A stretch of DNA of 64,000 bases from Synechococcus sp. HK05 (GTDB lineage Bacteria > Cyanobacteriota > Cyanobacteriia > PCC-6307 > Cyanobiaceae): positions 496,001 through 560,000 of the forward strand of contig NZ_JAHRXJ010000011.1 in assembly GCF_019104765.1 (NCBI RefSeq). Reading direction: 5' to 3'. Below are positions 1 to 8,455 of the stretch, one piece after another. The notes beneath the pieces are model-generated. The model was not told the origin of the DNA. It saw nothing but the letters and a program-made list of their open reading frames with translations, and ran no database searches. The translations under genes and the position numbers were made by a program. Positions within the stretch are counted from its first letter, which is position 1. Every line of letters begins with the position of its first letter.

Positions 1-132
1 ACGGCGTCGCGCACCCTGAGCAAACTGCGCAGCCGCGGCACGGTGGAGGAGCTGGATGGTGCGCTGCGGATCACGGATCTCCAGCCCCTGATCAAGCGTG
101 GGCTGCTGCCAGCGCACAGCAAGGGCGGTTGA
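1..132 (+). CDS. Crp/Fnr-family transcriptional regulator, C-terminal fragment
   Basis: The first 43 codons of the window are an open frame ending in TGA at 130-132; the gene begins upstream of the window. The residues TASRTLSKLRSRG look like the recognition helix of the Crp/Fnr winged helix-turn-helix, followed by the usual short beta-wing and a C-terminal tail ending AHSKGG. Proteins of this family bind palindromic promoter sites as dimers, and in cyanobacteria include NtcA and cAMP-receptor-like proteins. Only about 43 residues are visible, so neither the effector nor the subfamily can be named. The 3' end overlaps a small convergent frame. Confidence 0.6.
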   Translation, partial: TASRTLSKLRSRGTVEELDGALRITDLQPLIKRGLLPAHSKGG

Positions 133-310
133 TCAGCTCATGGGCGCGGGCCCGCGTGGAATCCATCGGTTCCAGCACGGTGCTCAGCTTCTGATCGGCG
201 CTCAGGGCTTCCAGCACCAGCAAACTGCCTAACATCACGGCCTGGAAGCTCCACTGATCGAAGCCGGGGAGGGAGAAGGTCATGGCGGTTGTGGGGTGAT
301 CTGGTGTCAC
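92..310 (-). CDS. small hypothetical protein
   Basis: A 72-residue frame (GTG at 310) or 63 residues from an ATG at 283. A purine-rich GGAGAGG lies directly upstream of the GTG and favours it. I do not recognise the family. The segment FQAVMLGSLLVLEALS is short and hydrophobic, and the C-terminus is Ala/Cys-rich. Its 3' end overlaps the end of the Crp-type gene by 41 bases on the opposite strand, which lowers confidence. It fills the gap between that gene and speA and reads in a codon pattern like its neighbours, so it is plausible but unproven. Confidence 0.45.
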   Translation of the reverse strand: MTPDHPTTAMTFSLPGFDQWSFQAVMLGSLLVLEALSADQKLSTVLEPMDSTRARAHELINRPCCALAAAHA

Positions 311-383
311 CCTCTCCGCTTTGGCCGGGTGTTGCGGTGACCCACGGCGATGGCCGCTGTGATTCAGCTCACACCCCCGGCCG

Positions 384-2336
384 CTACTCCTGCAAATACG
401 TGGTCTGGCGCAGGCTGGTTTCCAGGTGATCCATCAGGCGGCGCGCTTCGCTGATCTTCAGCTGGCCCCGTTGGATCGCTGCCTCGCTGGCCACCCGCAG
501 CCGCTCCAGCAGCAGTTCGGGGTCGTGTTCCATCGCCTCGAGCACCTCGGCGTTGGTGTTGCCGCGCACCACATGATCCAGTTGGTAGCCGCCGCCGGGG
601 GCCAGGCGGATGTGCACGGCATTGGTGCTGCCGAACAGGTTGTGCAGGTTGCCCATCACTTCCTGGTAAGCACCACCGAGGAACATCCCGATCAGATAGG
701 GCTCGCCGGGGTGCAGGGCATGCAGCTCCAGCAGCGGTTTGGCTTGGCCGTCGCCGATGAAGCGGGCGAGCTTGCCGTCGGAGTCGCAGGTGAGGTCGGC
801 GAAATGTCCTAGTTGAGTGGGTTCCTCATCCAGCCGGTGGATCGGCATCAGCGGGAACAGCTGCTCGATCGCCCAGGTGTCTGGGGCTGAACGGAACACT
901 GAGAGGTTGGCGTAGTAGGTGCCGGCCATGGCAGCCCGCAGCTGGCGCAGGTCGTCGGGGATGGTGCCGCCGCGGGGCAGGCGGGCCACGATCGCTTCGG
1001 CGCAGGCCCAGGTGAGCTGTTCGGCCATCGCCCGCTGTGGCAGCGAGATGTAGCCCAGGCGGAAGGCCGCCAGTGCATCCTCCTTGAACTTTATCGCGTC
1101 GTTCCAGGCTTCCTGCAGCCGCGAGAGCACGCCCTCATCGCTCGCGGCTGTTGCTGTGATGCCGCTTAACGTCTCCCGCAGGTTGCGCACCGTGAGTGGT
1201 TCGTTCTCCTGCTTGGCCGGCACGGCGCCGGGCATGGCGGCGCTGCCCAGCACGTTGAACACCAGCACCGAGAAGTGGCTGGCGATGGCGCGGCCGCTCT
1301 CGCTCACCAGTGTGGGCACGCTCACCCCATGGGGCTCGCAGCACTCGCGCACCGTGGCCACCACATCGTTGGCGTAGTTCTGCAGTGAGTAGTTGGTGGA
1401 GGCGGCGGTGGCGGTGCGGCTGCCGTCGTAGTCGATGCCCAAGCCGCCGCCCACATCCAGGAAGCCCATCGGGGCTCCCTGTTTGGTGAGCTCCACGTAG
1501 ATCTGCCCGGCTTCCTGCAGGGCGTCTTTGAGCACGGCGATGTCGTTGATCTGACTGCCCACGTGGAAGTGGAGCAGGCGCAGATCCCCCAGTAGATCGG
1601 CGGCCCGCAGGGCCTCCACAGTGGCGAGCAGATCGGGGATCGACAGGCCGAACTTGGCCTTGTCGCCCACTGAGCTTCCCCAGCGGCCGGTGCTGCGGCT
1701 GGAGAGTTTGGCGCGTACACCAATAAACGGAGCCGCACCCAGGGCTTTGCTGGCGCTGATGATCCGCTCCACCTCATCGGCCTGCTCGATCACCACCACC
1801 GGCTGGCGGCCGAGGCGGCGGGCCAGGATCGCGGTTTCGATGTAGCGCTGGTCTTTGTAGCCGTTGCAGATCAACAGCGCTTCCGGGTCGTCGATCAGCG
1901 AGAGGGCAATCAGCAGCTCCGCTTTGCTGCCGGCCTCCAGGCCGAAGTGCCAACGCTTGCCGCAGGCCACCAGCTCCTCCACCACGTGGCGCTGCTGGTT
2001 GCACTTCACCGGAAACACGCCCTGGTAGCGGCCGGCGTAGCCGTATTGCGCGATGGCGCGCTCAAAGGCGGCGTGCAGGCGCTCGAGCCGATCTTCGAGG
2101 ATGTCGTCGAAGCGGATCAGCAGCGGCAGGCCGAGGTTGCGGCCCTCCAGCCCTTGCACCAGCTCCAGTAGATCGAGACTGCCGCCCCGTTCTCCCTGGG
2201 GCTGCACGCTGATGTGGCCGCGCGCGTTCACGGAGAAGTAGGGCTCGCCCCAACGGGTGAGGCCATAGAGCTCGGCGCTGTCGGCGGGAGTCCAGCGCTG
2301 CTGCTGGCCTGCGATGGCGGAGGGGGCGGTCACCAC
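384..2336 (-). CDS. speA: biosynthetic arginine decarboxylase
   Basis: 650 residues, the usual length for SpeA. It decarboxylates L-arginine to agmatine, the first step of the arginine-to-putrescine route, with pyridoxal phosphate. The PLP lysine lies in FPVKCNQQ (K111). The barrel motif HFHVGSQ and the segment VSESGRAIASH are the substrate and cofactor motifs of the fold-III (alanine racemase-like) decarboxylases. The C-terminal domain carries LYxxL-like and GGAYQEVMGNLHNLFG segments typical of SpeA. The start is a GTG followed by another GTG, at 2336. It is the only polyamine gene visible; it faces away from ndk with the toxin-antitoxin pair between. Confidence 0.96.
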   Translation of the reverse strand: MVTAPSAIAGQQQRWTPADSAELYGLTRWGEPYFSVNARGHISVQPQGERGGSLDLLELVQGLEGRNLGLPLLIRFDDILEDRLERLHAAFERAIAQYGYAGRYQGVFPVKCNQQRHVVEELVACGKRWHFGLEAGSKAELLIALSLIDDPEALLICNGYKDQRYIETAILARRLGRQPVVVIEQADEVERIISASKALGAAPFIGVRAKLSSRSTGRWGSSVGDKAKFGLSIPDLLATVEALRAADLLGDLRLLHFHVGSQINDIAVLKDALQEAGQIYVELTKQGAPMGFLDVGGGLGIDYDGSRTATAASTNYSLQNYANDVVATVRECCEPHGVSVPTLVSESGRAIASHFSVLVFNVLGSAAMPGAVPAKQENEPLTVRNLRETLSGITATAASDEGVLSRLQEAWNDAIKFKEDALAAFRLGYISLPQRAMAEQLTWACAEAIVARLPRGGTIPDDLRQLRAAMAGTYYANLSVFRSAPDTWAIEQLFPLMPIHRLDEEPTQLGHFADLTCDSDGKLARFIGDGQAKPLLELHALHPGEPYLIGMFLGGAYQEVMGNLHNLFGSTNAVHIRLAPGGGYQLDHVVRGNTNAEVLEAMEHDPELLLERLRVASEAAIQRGQLKISEARRLMDHLETSLRQTTYLQE

Positions 2337-2399
2337 AGGCTGCGGAGGTGCGGGTAGGCCCTGATTTTGGGGTCTGCTGTCACCAGGGGGATGGTGTGG

Positions 2400-2843
2400 T
2401 CAGAGGAGCTGGAGATCCAGGCCGTGATCCACGAAGTTCAGAAAGTCGCGATCGAGTGTGATGAGCCTCCAGTGGCCTGCCACAGCGAAGGCAGCCAGAT
2501 AGGCGTCCATCCAACGTTTCGGCGCTGCCTGATCCAGGCAGGCGAGCTTCATCCAGCCCGGCATCAGGTTGGGTGGCTCCTCCACAACAGCCACCTGCGG
2601 CAGAGCCGAGAGGCTTTGCAGGGCGTGGAAGGCGTCGCGGTTGGTGGCTTTCGGAACTCCGTAGGCCTTGAGCAGTGTTGGCGTTGAGGCCAGGCGCAGA
2701 AAGCTCTGCTGGCTTGCCCGGCACCAGAGCCAGGGTTGATCCGGTGTGGCCTCCAGCAGGGCTTGGCGCGTCTGCTGATGGCAGGGATGCGCCTCGAAGC
2801 TCACGGCGAGCCATACGCAGGTGTCAATCAGGCAGGCCGGCAC
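2400..2843 (-). CDS. PIN-domain toxin, VapC family
   Basis: 147 residues from a GTG at 2843, which gives VPACLIDTCVWLAV, the usual PIN opening with the first catalytic aspartate in LIDT. The distal motif DAYLAAFAVAGHWRLITLDRDF carries the remaining acidic residues and matches VapC C-termini. PIN toxins are Mg-dependent ribonucleases that cut tRNA or rRNA when not held by their antitoxin. A longer in-frame extension to 3008 exists but would run through the antitoxin and has no PIN character. The start lies inside the antitoxin gene, a 20-base overlap typical of coupled toxin-antitoxin operons. The RNA target cannot be told. Confidence 0.86.
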   Translation of the reverse strand: MPACLIDTCVWLAVSFEAHPCHQQTRQALLEATPDQPWLWCRASQQSFLRLASTPTLLKAYGVPKATNRDAFHALQSLSALPQVAVVEEPPNLMPGWMKLACLDQAAPKRWMDAYLAAFAVAGHWRLITLDRDFLNFVDHGLDLQLL

Positions 2844-3123
2844 GCAGGCGGTCCTCCTCGGCGAGGGTGCTTTGCTCCAGGGCCAGCAGTTGCTCCAGCG
2901 GTGGCGTGATGCCTGAGCTGGCGGGATCGCGGCGAAACAGCGGCAGGCCATCGGGGGCGATCTCAAGGGCCCCTGAGCTGGATCCCGTGGGCGCCACGGG
3001 CAGCTCACTCAATCCCTGGCGGATGTAGTCGGCCACGAGCTCTTTAAACGGGCGGCCCAGCTGGAGTGCGCGCTGGCGTGCCTGCTGCACCAGCACATCG
3101 GGAAGGTCGATGGTGGTTTTCAT
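2824..3123 (-). CDS. antitoxin, VapB-like with N-terminal DNA-binding motif
   Basis: 99 residues from ATG at 3123. The N-terminus MKTTIDLPDVLVQQARQ is the ribbon-helix-helix/Arc-like opening of many VapB antitoxins (MRTTIDLPD-type), which bind the operon promoter. The C-terminal part, Pro/Gly-rich then acidic (LFRRDPASSG, LAEEDRLRAGLPD), is the likely toxin-binding tail. It is the first gene of the pair and overlaps the toxin start by 20 bases. A longer upstream frame runs antisense through ndk and is a shadow. Such pairs usually autoregulate their promoter, here in the 126-base gap shared with ndk. Confidence 0.85.
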   Translation of the reverse strand: MKTTIDLPDVLVQQARQRALQLGRPFKELVADYIRQGLSELPVAPTGSSSGALEIAPDGLPLFRRDPASSGITPPLEQLLALEQSTLAEEDRLRAGLPD

Positions 3124-3249
3124 GGCACCGCCTCCTTGCACCCAGTTTACTGGCTTCCTGGTTTGCTGGCTTACGGGGTGTTGGCGCCTGTGCTTGCCAA
3201 CCGGTAGCCCCGCCGCGGACGATGGGCCGGATCTGAACCTTTTGTTTCC

Positions 3250-3708
3250 ATGGCTGCTGAACGCACTTTTGTTGCCATCAAGCCCGATGGCGTGCAGCGC
3301 GGCCTGGTGGGCGAGATCCTCGGCCGCTTCGAGCGCAAGGGCTTCAAGCTGGTGGGCCTCAAGCAGCTCACCCCCAGCCGTGAGCTGGCCGAGAGCCACT
3401 ACGGCGTGCACCGCGAGCGCCCTTTCTTCGCTGGCCTGGTCGACTTCATCACCTCCGGCCCCGTGGTGGCGATGGTGTGGGAAGGCGATGGCGTGATCGC
3501 CAGCGCCCGCAAGCTGATCGGCGCCACCAAGCCCCTGGAAGCTGAGCCCGGCACCATCCGCGGTGACCTGGCCGTGAACATCGGCCGCAACGTGATCCAC
3601 GGCTCCGACGCTCCCGAAACCGCCCAGTTCGAGATCGGTCTGTGGTTCCAGCCCTCCGAGCTGAGTGACTGGACCCCCGCTGATCAGACCTGGCGCGTGG
3701 AGGGCTGA
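3250..3708 (+). CDS. ndk: nucleoside diphosphate kinase
   Basis: 152 residues, normal length. It transfers the gamma phosphate of ATP to other NDPs through a phospho-histidine. The active-site histidine is in [12 protein letters not shown], and the opening [20 protein letters not shown] is the family signature including the substrate-binding lysine. The ATG at 3250 gives MAAERTF. It is a housekeeping cytosolic enzyme, and its position between speA and thiO agrees with the order in related picocyanobacteria apart from the inserted toxin pair and DUF3307 gene. Confidence 0.97.
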   Translation: MAAERTFVAIKPDGVQRGLVGEILGRFERKGFKLVGLKQLTPSRELAESHYGVHRERPFFAGLVDFITSGPVVAMVWEGDGVIASARKLIGATKPLEAEPGTIRGDLAVNIGRNVIHGSDAPETAQFEIGLWFQPSELSDWTPADQTWRVEG

Positions 3709-3734
3709 GGCCCGGGAGTGGTGCTGGCTGCGGC

Positions 3735-4064
3735 TCAGGCTGTGGCCAGCGCTGCCCATAGCAGCTTGCAGAGCAGGTGCAGGCCTTGATCAGCGCCCAT
3801 CGAGTAGCGCTGCCTGCACTTGCCGAGATCAATCAGGGTGTGCAATCCCCATTCCGCGAGCCCCAGGAGGGGCACGCCGGTGATCAGCGCCACCAGCAGC
3901 CCATGGATGCCCCCGTGGGCGCTTACCCACCAGCGCCACGACACGCTGCCAGAGCAGCCTGGACATTTCTCCTGGGCCATGCGGTCGCCCTGAAGACCGA
4001 AATCACCCAGGAAGTGGCCCATGCAGAGCAAGGCCAGCAGGTTGAAGAAGGGCAGCGGATCCAT
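3735..4064 (-). CDS. DUF3307 family membrane protein
   Basis: 109 residues. The opening FFNLLALLCMGHFLGDFGLQGDRMAQEK matches the DUF3307 pattern (hydrophobic helix, HxxGDFxxQ, then a short loop). It continues with a second region GGIHGLLVALITGVPLLGLAEWGLHTLIDLGKC, giving about three membrane segments, with conserved His and Asp residues inside them. Function is unknown in the family, which occurs in bacteria and phages. It converges on ndk with a 26-base gap. No partner gene is obvious. Confidence 0.75.
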   Translation of the reverse strand: MDPLPFFNLLALLCMGHFLGDFGLQGDRMAQEKCPGCSGSVSWRWWVSAHGGIHGLLVALITGVPLLGLAEWGLHTLIDLGKCRQRYSMGADQGLHLLCKLLWAALATA

Positions 4065-4149
4065 CGCGCAGGTCTGGCCCCGGTTGCATCCCCATGCTGC
4101 TGCGGGTCCGGGGCTCTGACTGCCCTTTGAGGTGATCCGTTGCGCAGGC

Positions 4150-5271
4150 TTATCCCCCGAAGCGATCCCAGCGGAAGAGCTCCAACAGGGCCTGTTGGTC
4201 TGGGTTGCAGCCTTCCGGGCTGAGGTTGGCGCTCAGCAGTTCGGCCGTGATCGCCGCCAGCAGCACACCGTTGCGGTGGTGACCGGCGGCCAGCTGCAGC
4301 CCGTTCAGCGGACTGGCCCCCAGCAGCGGCCCTTCATCGGGGGTGCAGGGCCTGAAGCCCCACCAGCGCTCCATCGGTGGCCACTGGCTCGCCTCGGGCA
4401 GCAAGGCCTCGATTCCGGCCTGGAGCTGCCGCTGCCCGAAGGGAGTGAGCCCTTCCGTGAAGCCCGCTTCCCGTTCGCTGGTGGCGCCCACCACCAGCAG
4501 GCCGTCTTCGCGGGGCACGAGGTAGGTGCCAGGTCCAAAGATCACCCGCTGCAGGGCCTCCCGTGGACCCTGCAGCGAGAGCATCTGCCCCTTCACCGGG
4601 AACACCGGCAGCTCGGGCAACAGTTGGGCGCTCCAGGCACCGCTGCAGAGCACCGCAGCCTCGGTCTGCAGGGTCTCCACATGGGCCGCGGCATCACGCA
4701 CCCGCACGCCCGTGAGCTGGTGGTTGTTGTGCAGGAGCTCCAGCACCTCGACGCCTTCCTGGAAGCGCACACCCAGTTCCACGCAGGCGCGCTCCAGCGC
4801 CCGCATCAGCTGGCGGCGGTTGTCGATCTGGCCGTCCTGGCGGAACAGCAGCCCGGCCTGCCAGCCGGGGCCGATACCCGGCAGTTCGCGCTCCAGGCCG
4901 TCACGATCCAGGGCCTCGCCCCACGGGGCCGTGGGGTACACGTCGCGCTCGGCGGCCGTGGCAAAGGGCACCACGATTCCGCAGGGTCGCAGGCCGCAGC
5001 TGAGGCCGCTGTCGGCCTCAATCTGCGCCACCCAGCCAGGGATGCGCTCCAGGCTGCGCTGGCCGAGCTGCAGCAGGGCGCCGCTGAGGCCCTCCGCATG
5101 GGGCGCGAGCATGCCGGCGGCCACAAATCCCGCCGCTTCGCTGCGCCGGCGGCTCAGCACTTCCACAGCTCGGCCGCCTCTGGCCAGGGCATGGGCAATC
5201 GCCAGACCCATCAACCCCCCGCCCAGGATCAGCACCGGCGTATCGGTGTTGGTCGCAGGGGTGGCGGCCAT
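4150..5271 (-). CDS. thiO: glycine oxidase ThiO
   Basis: 373 residues, an FAD-dependent amine oxidase of the DAO fold that oxidises glycine to iminoglycine for the thiazole ring of thiamine. The N-terminal dinucleotide fold is VLILGGGLMGLAIAHALARGG (GxGxxG-type), followed by RR and an acidic residue region. The motif AAVLCSGAWSAQLLP and the C-terminal block GTYLVPREDGLLVVGATSE, then GFRPCTPDEGPLLG and AAGHHRNGVLLA, are the expected flavin and substrate contacts. In some cyanobacteria ThiO is fused to ThiG; here it stands alone. It is divergent from gatB. Confidence 0.92.
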   Translation of the reverse strand: MAATPATNTDTPVLILGGGLMGLAIAHALARGGRAVEVLSRRRSEAAGFVAAGMLAPHAEGLSGALLQLGQRSLERIPGWVAQIEADSGLSCGLRPCGIVVPFATAAERDVYPTAPWGEALDRDGLERELPGIGPGWQAGLLFRQDGQIDNRRQLMRALERACVELGVRFQEGVEVLELLHNNHQLTGVRVRDAAAHVETLQTEAAVLCSGAWSAQLLPELPVFPVKGQMLSLQGPREALQRVIFGPGTYLVPREDGLLVVGATSEREAGFTEGLTPFGQRQLQAGIEALLPEASQWPPMERWWGFRPCTPDEGPLLGASPLNGLQLAAGHHRNGVLLAAITAELLSANLSPEGCNPDQQALLELFRWDRFGG

Positions 5272-5373
5272 GGCTGGGGGGCAGCGGCGAAGGGCACTTC
5301 AGTGTTTCAGCCCGCAGCGGTTGATGGCCACCGGCGCCCTTCCATAGGATCGGCCCACGCTTGGAGATGACAC

Positions 5374-6846
5374 ATGGCTGCTGAGGCCGCCTGGGAAGCC
5401 GTGATCGGCCTGGAGACCCACGTGCAGCTGGGCACCAACAGCAAGATCTTCACCAGTGCCTCCACGGCCTTTGGCGACGACCCCAACACCCACATCGATC
5501 CGGTGGTGTGTGGCCTGCCGGGCACGTTGCCGGTGCTTAATCAGAAGGTGCTGGAGTATGCGGTGAAGGCGGCGATGGCGCTCAACCTCAACATCGCCGA
5601 GCACAGCAAGTTCGACCGCAAGCAATATTTCTATCCCGACCTGCCGAAGAACTACCAGATCTCCCAGTACGACGAGCCCATCGCCGAAGAAGGCTGGATT
5701 GAAGTGGAGGTGGCGGAGAAGGGCAAAGACACCTACCTCAAGCGCATCGGCATCGAACGCCTGCATATGGAAGAAGACGCCGGCAAGCTCGTGCACGCCG
5801 GCAGCGATCGCCTGGCGGGCTCCACCCATTCACTGGTGGATTACAACCGCGCCGGTGTGGCCCTTGCGGAGATCGTGAGCAAGCCGGATCTGCGCACCGG
5901 GCGTGAGGCAGCGGAATATGCCTCCGAGATTCGCCGGATCATGCGCTATCTCGGCGTGAGCGACGGCAACATGCAGGAGGGTTCCCTGCGCTGCGACGTG
6001 AACATCTCCGTGCGCCGCGGGCCCGATGCCCCCTTCGGCACGAAGGTGGAGATCAAGAACATGAACTCGTTCTCCGCCATCCAGAAGGCCTGTGAGTACG
6101 AGATCCAGCGCCAGATCAAGGCCTACGAGAGCGGCGAGCCGGTGGTGCAGGAAACGCGCCTCTGGGATGAAGGCAAGCAGCTCACCAAGAGCATGCGCGG
6201 CAAGGAAGGTGCCAGCGATTACCGCTACTTCCCCGATCCCGACCTGGGCCCGATCGAGGTGAGCGTCGAGCGGCGCGAAGGCTGGCGTGCTGAGTTGCCC
6301 GAGCTGCCTGCTGCCAAGCGCCACCGCTATGCCGAAACCCTGGGGCTCTCCCAGTACGACGCCCGCGTGCTCACCGATGAGCGCCCGATGGCCGAATACT
6401 TCGAGGCAGCCGTCGCCGCCGGTGCCGATCCCAAGGGCCTGGCCAATTGGATCACCGGCGATATCGCTGCCTATGTGAATGCCAATCGCCTCTCCTACGC
6501 CACGCTCCCCTTCCGCCCCGAGCAACTGGCGGAGATGGTGCAGCTGATCGATGGCGGCAAGATCAGCGGCAAGATCGCTAAGGAGATCCTGCCCGAGCTG
6601 CTGGAGAAGGGCGGCTCACCGGCGGCGATCGTGGAAGCCAAGGGCCTCGGCATGATCAGCGACCCTGCGGCGATCACGGCGATCGTGGAGGAGCTGCTGG
6701 CCGCTCACCCTGAGGAGGTGGAGGCTTTCCGCGGCGGTAAGACCAAGCTGCAAGGCTTCTTCGTGGGTCAGCTGATGAAGAAAACCGGTGGCAAAGCCGA
6801 TCCAAAGCTGGCGAACCAGATCCTTAATCAGAAGCTGAAGGGCTGA
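5374..6846 (+). CDS. gatB: aspartyl/glutamyl-tRNA(Asn/Gln) amidotransferase subunit B
   Basis: 490 residues, full length. GatB is the kinase/transamidase subunit of GatCAB, which converts Glu-tRNA(Gln) and Asp-tRNA(Asn) to the amidated forms. The family blocks are all present: WEAVIGLETHVQLGT, the metal-binding CGLPGTLPVLN region, RKQYFYPDLPKNYQISQYD, and the GMISDPAAI..NQILNQKLKG tail domain that binds tRNA. It starts at ATG 5374, 102 bases from the divergent thiO start. There is no gatA or gatC nearby, as is usual in cyanobacteria. Confidence 0.98.
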   Translation: MAAEAAWEAVIGLETHVQLGTNSKIFTSASTAFGDDPNTHIDPVVCGLPGTLPVLNQKVLEYAVKAAMALNLNIAEHSKFDRKQYFYPDLPKNYQISQYDEPIAEEGWIEVEVAEKGKDTYLKRIGIERLHMEEDAGKLVHAGSDRLAGSTHSLVDYNRAGVALAEIVSKPDLRTGREAAEYASEIRRIMRYLGVSDGNMQEGSLRCDVNISVRRGPDAPFGTKVEIKNMNSFSAIQKACEYEIQRQIKAYESGEPVVQETRLWDEGKQLTKSMRGKEGASDYRYFPDPDLGPIEVSVERREGWRAELPELPAAKRHRYAETLGLSQYDARVLTDERPMAEYFEAAVAAGADPKGLANWITGDIAAYVNANRLSYATLPFRPEQLAEMVQLIDGGKISGKIAKEILPELLEKGGSPAAIVEAKGLGMISDPAAITAIVEELLAAHPEEVEAFRGGKTKLQGFFVGQLMKKTGGKADPKLANQILNQKLKG

Positions 6847-6855
6847 GGCTGGCTG

Positions 6856-6883
6856 TTGGCAGATAAAGAAAATAACTTATAAT
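6856..6883 (+). promoter_or_regulatory. near-consensus sigma70-type promoter
   Basis: TTGGCA at 6856-6861 and a perfect TATAAT at 6878-6883, separated by 16 bases, sit in an A/T-rich stretch between gatB and the oxygenase gene. The predicted start of transcription is near 6890, only about 13 bases before the ATG at 6903, so the leader would be very short. It is the clearest promoter by eye in the window. Confidence 0.6.
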
Positions 6884-6902
6884 TGGTCATCGCATCTCTT
6901 CT

Positions 6903-8429
6903 ATGCCGTCACTGCCACGATTTGCGGATAAGCCGTTTCAATTGGTGCCAACGCCCGGAAGGCTCCAGTCGGCCTTGATTGGTGAATATAAATCGATGAT
7001 TTTTGAGCCTATTCTTGAGGTTCCGCAGGTTGACGGTGACTATGGCCAAGCCGTTGTTCATGGAATTTCTTCTGCAAAGGCTTCTTCCCCGCAGCTTGCT
7101 TATGCACCGATAAGCCCTGAGCTCATGGAGCTTGCTTATGTTGAGATTACCCCGTTGATTGAGGCCTGGGCGGGGTGTCGCTTAGAGCGTAGTTGGGGTT
7201 ATGGCATTCGTAGTTATGGCCCGGGGTCAAAGTTGCATGTGCATCGCGATCGCGTTGATACTCATGTTGTAAGTTGTATTGTCCATGTTGACGATGATGC
7301 TCCTGCTTCATGGCCCCTAGACTTTGTTGACCACGAAGGACAGCTTCACGAAGTCTGCTTTCGCCCTGGTCAAATGCTTTTCTACGAAAGTCTTTGTCCC
7401 CACGCTCGTGTCCAGCCTTTTAATGGAAAATACTACCGAAATATGTATTTTCACTGGCGTCCGGTTGACTGGGATCCTTCGCCTTATTCCGGCTTTCGGT
7501 GCAAGTTTTCAAGTCTTGAAGAGGCTCAGCAGGATTGTATCCAGTTGGCCACTTCAGGCTGTGAATTGATTCCTCAGGATTGGAAGGAATGGCTGCGCCT
7601 GAACTTTAGTCGCGGTTGTGATCGCCAAGGGATGATCGAGCGAGCACAGCGGGATGGTGGATTTTCACCTTCGGTGCTCGAGGCATTCCTGGATCGCCTC
7701 GGGGAGGACAATGGGGTGACCCTCGCAGATGCGACTGAAACGAAGTTCGATTCTGCCAATTTGGCGGATCAGGATTCAACGAGTGTCCTGAGCTGGTTGC
7801 AGTGGTTTGAAGCGCCTCTGACAAAGCCCGATCACGCGCCTAGGGCTTGGAAGCTTGATACGGCCTTGGCTCAAATCTATGAATTGCCTGACCTGCTGAG
7901 TCGAGAAGATTGTGAATTATTGATTGGTGCTATTAATCGACAACTCGTGCCCTCATCGGTCACGCGGGGCGAGAGTGCTTATCGGACAAGCCGTACCTGC
8001 CATCTTCACGATAGTGATTCGGGGCTTTCTGCGAGAATTGATCAATACTTATCAAGTCTTCTAGGTGTGGATCCGAGTCTGTCGGAGCCTTTGCAGGGAC
8101 AGTGCTATGGGCCAGGTCAATATTTCAAGGAGCATACCGATTGGTTCGCTCCAGGCACCGAGGAGTTTTCTGAACATGCCCATCCTGGTGGACAACGTAC
8201 CTGGACAGTTATGATCTATTTGAATACCGTTCAGCGTGGTGGTAAAACTTGTTTTAAGCATTTAAATCGTTGCTATTCGCCCATCCAGGGCTTTGCCCTA
8301 GCTTGGAATAATTTGATGGCAGATGGCTCTCCGAATCCCTATACCTTGCATGAGGCGATGCCTGTAGAGGAGGGTGAGAAGTGGGTGATCACCAAATGGT
8401 TTAGGGCGCTGCCGGGTCGTAATGGCTAG
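6903..8429 (+). CDS. two-domain 2-oxoglutarate/Fe(II) oxygenase, prolyl 4-hydroxylase-like
   Basis: 508 residues. The C-terminal ~170 residues are a P4H-type double-stranded beta helix: CYGPGQYFKEHTDWF supplies HxD, and GGKTCFKHLNR, a distal His in YTLHEAMPV and a Lys/Arg in KWVITKWF complete the set for iron and 2-oxoglutarate. The N-terminal half looks like a second, diverged copy: GIRSYGPGSKLHVHRDRVDTH, then PLDFVDHEGQ, FYESLCPHARVQPFNGKYYRNMYFHW. Substrate is unknown; candidates are a protein proline or a secondary metabolite. Base composition is clearly lower in GC than the genes around it, suggesting transfer. It stands alone with its own promoter. Confidence 0.8.
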   Translation: MPSLPRFADKPFQLVPTPGRLQSALIGEYKSMIFEPILEVPQVDGDYGQAVVHGISSAKASSPQLAYAPISPELMELAYVEITPLIEAWAGCRLERSWGYGIRSYGPGSKLHVHRDRVDTHVVSCIVHVDDDAPASWPLDFVDHEGQLHEVCFRPGQMLFYESLCPHARVQPFNGKYYRNMYFHWRPVDWDPSPYSGFRCKFSSLEEAQQDCIQLATSGCELIPQDWKEWLRLNFSRGCDRQGMIERAQRDGGFSPSVLEAFLDRLGEDNGVTLADATETKFDSANLADQDSTSVLSWLQWFEAPLTKPDHAPRAWKLDTALAQIYELPDLLSREDCELLIGAINRQLVPSSVTRGESAYRTSRTCHLHDSDSGLSARIDQYLSSLLGVDPSLSEPLQGQCYGPGQYFKEHTDWFAPGTEEFSEHAHPGGQRTWTVMIYLNTVQRGGKTCFKHLNRCYSPIQGFALAWNNLMADGSPNPYTLHEAMPVEEGEKWVITKWFRALPGRNG

Positions 8430-8455
8430 GCCATGAAAGCGATCCTGGCTTTTTC
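8428..8455 (+). terminator. weak terminator candidate after the oxygenase gene
   Basis: AGGCCA (8428-8433) can pair with TGGCTT (8446-8451) with one G-U pair and a 12-base loop, followed by TTTCG and a T-rich tract. It begins on the stop codon. The stem is short, so the call is tentative. Confidence 0.3.

Noticed and set aside
2844-3008. N-terminal extension of the PIN toxin up to 3008
   Set aside because: The extension lies wholly within the antitoxin gene in another frame and lacks PIN character; the GTG at 2843 gives the normal toxin start.
4132-5370. 412-residue plus-strand open frame antisense to thiO
   Set aside because: Low-complexity Gln/His/Leu composition typical of antisense frames; thiO is complete on the other strand.
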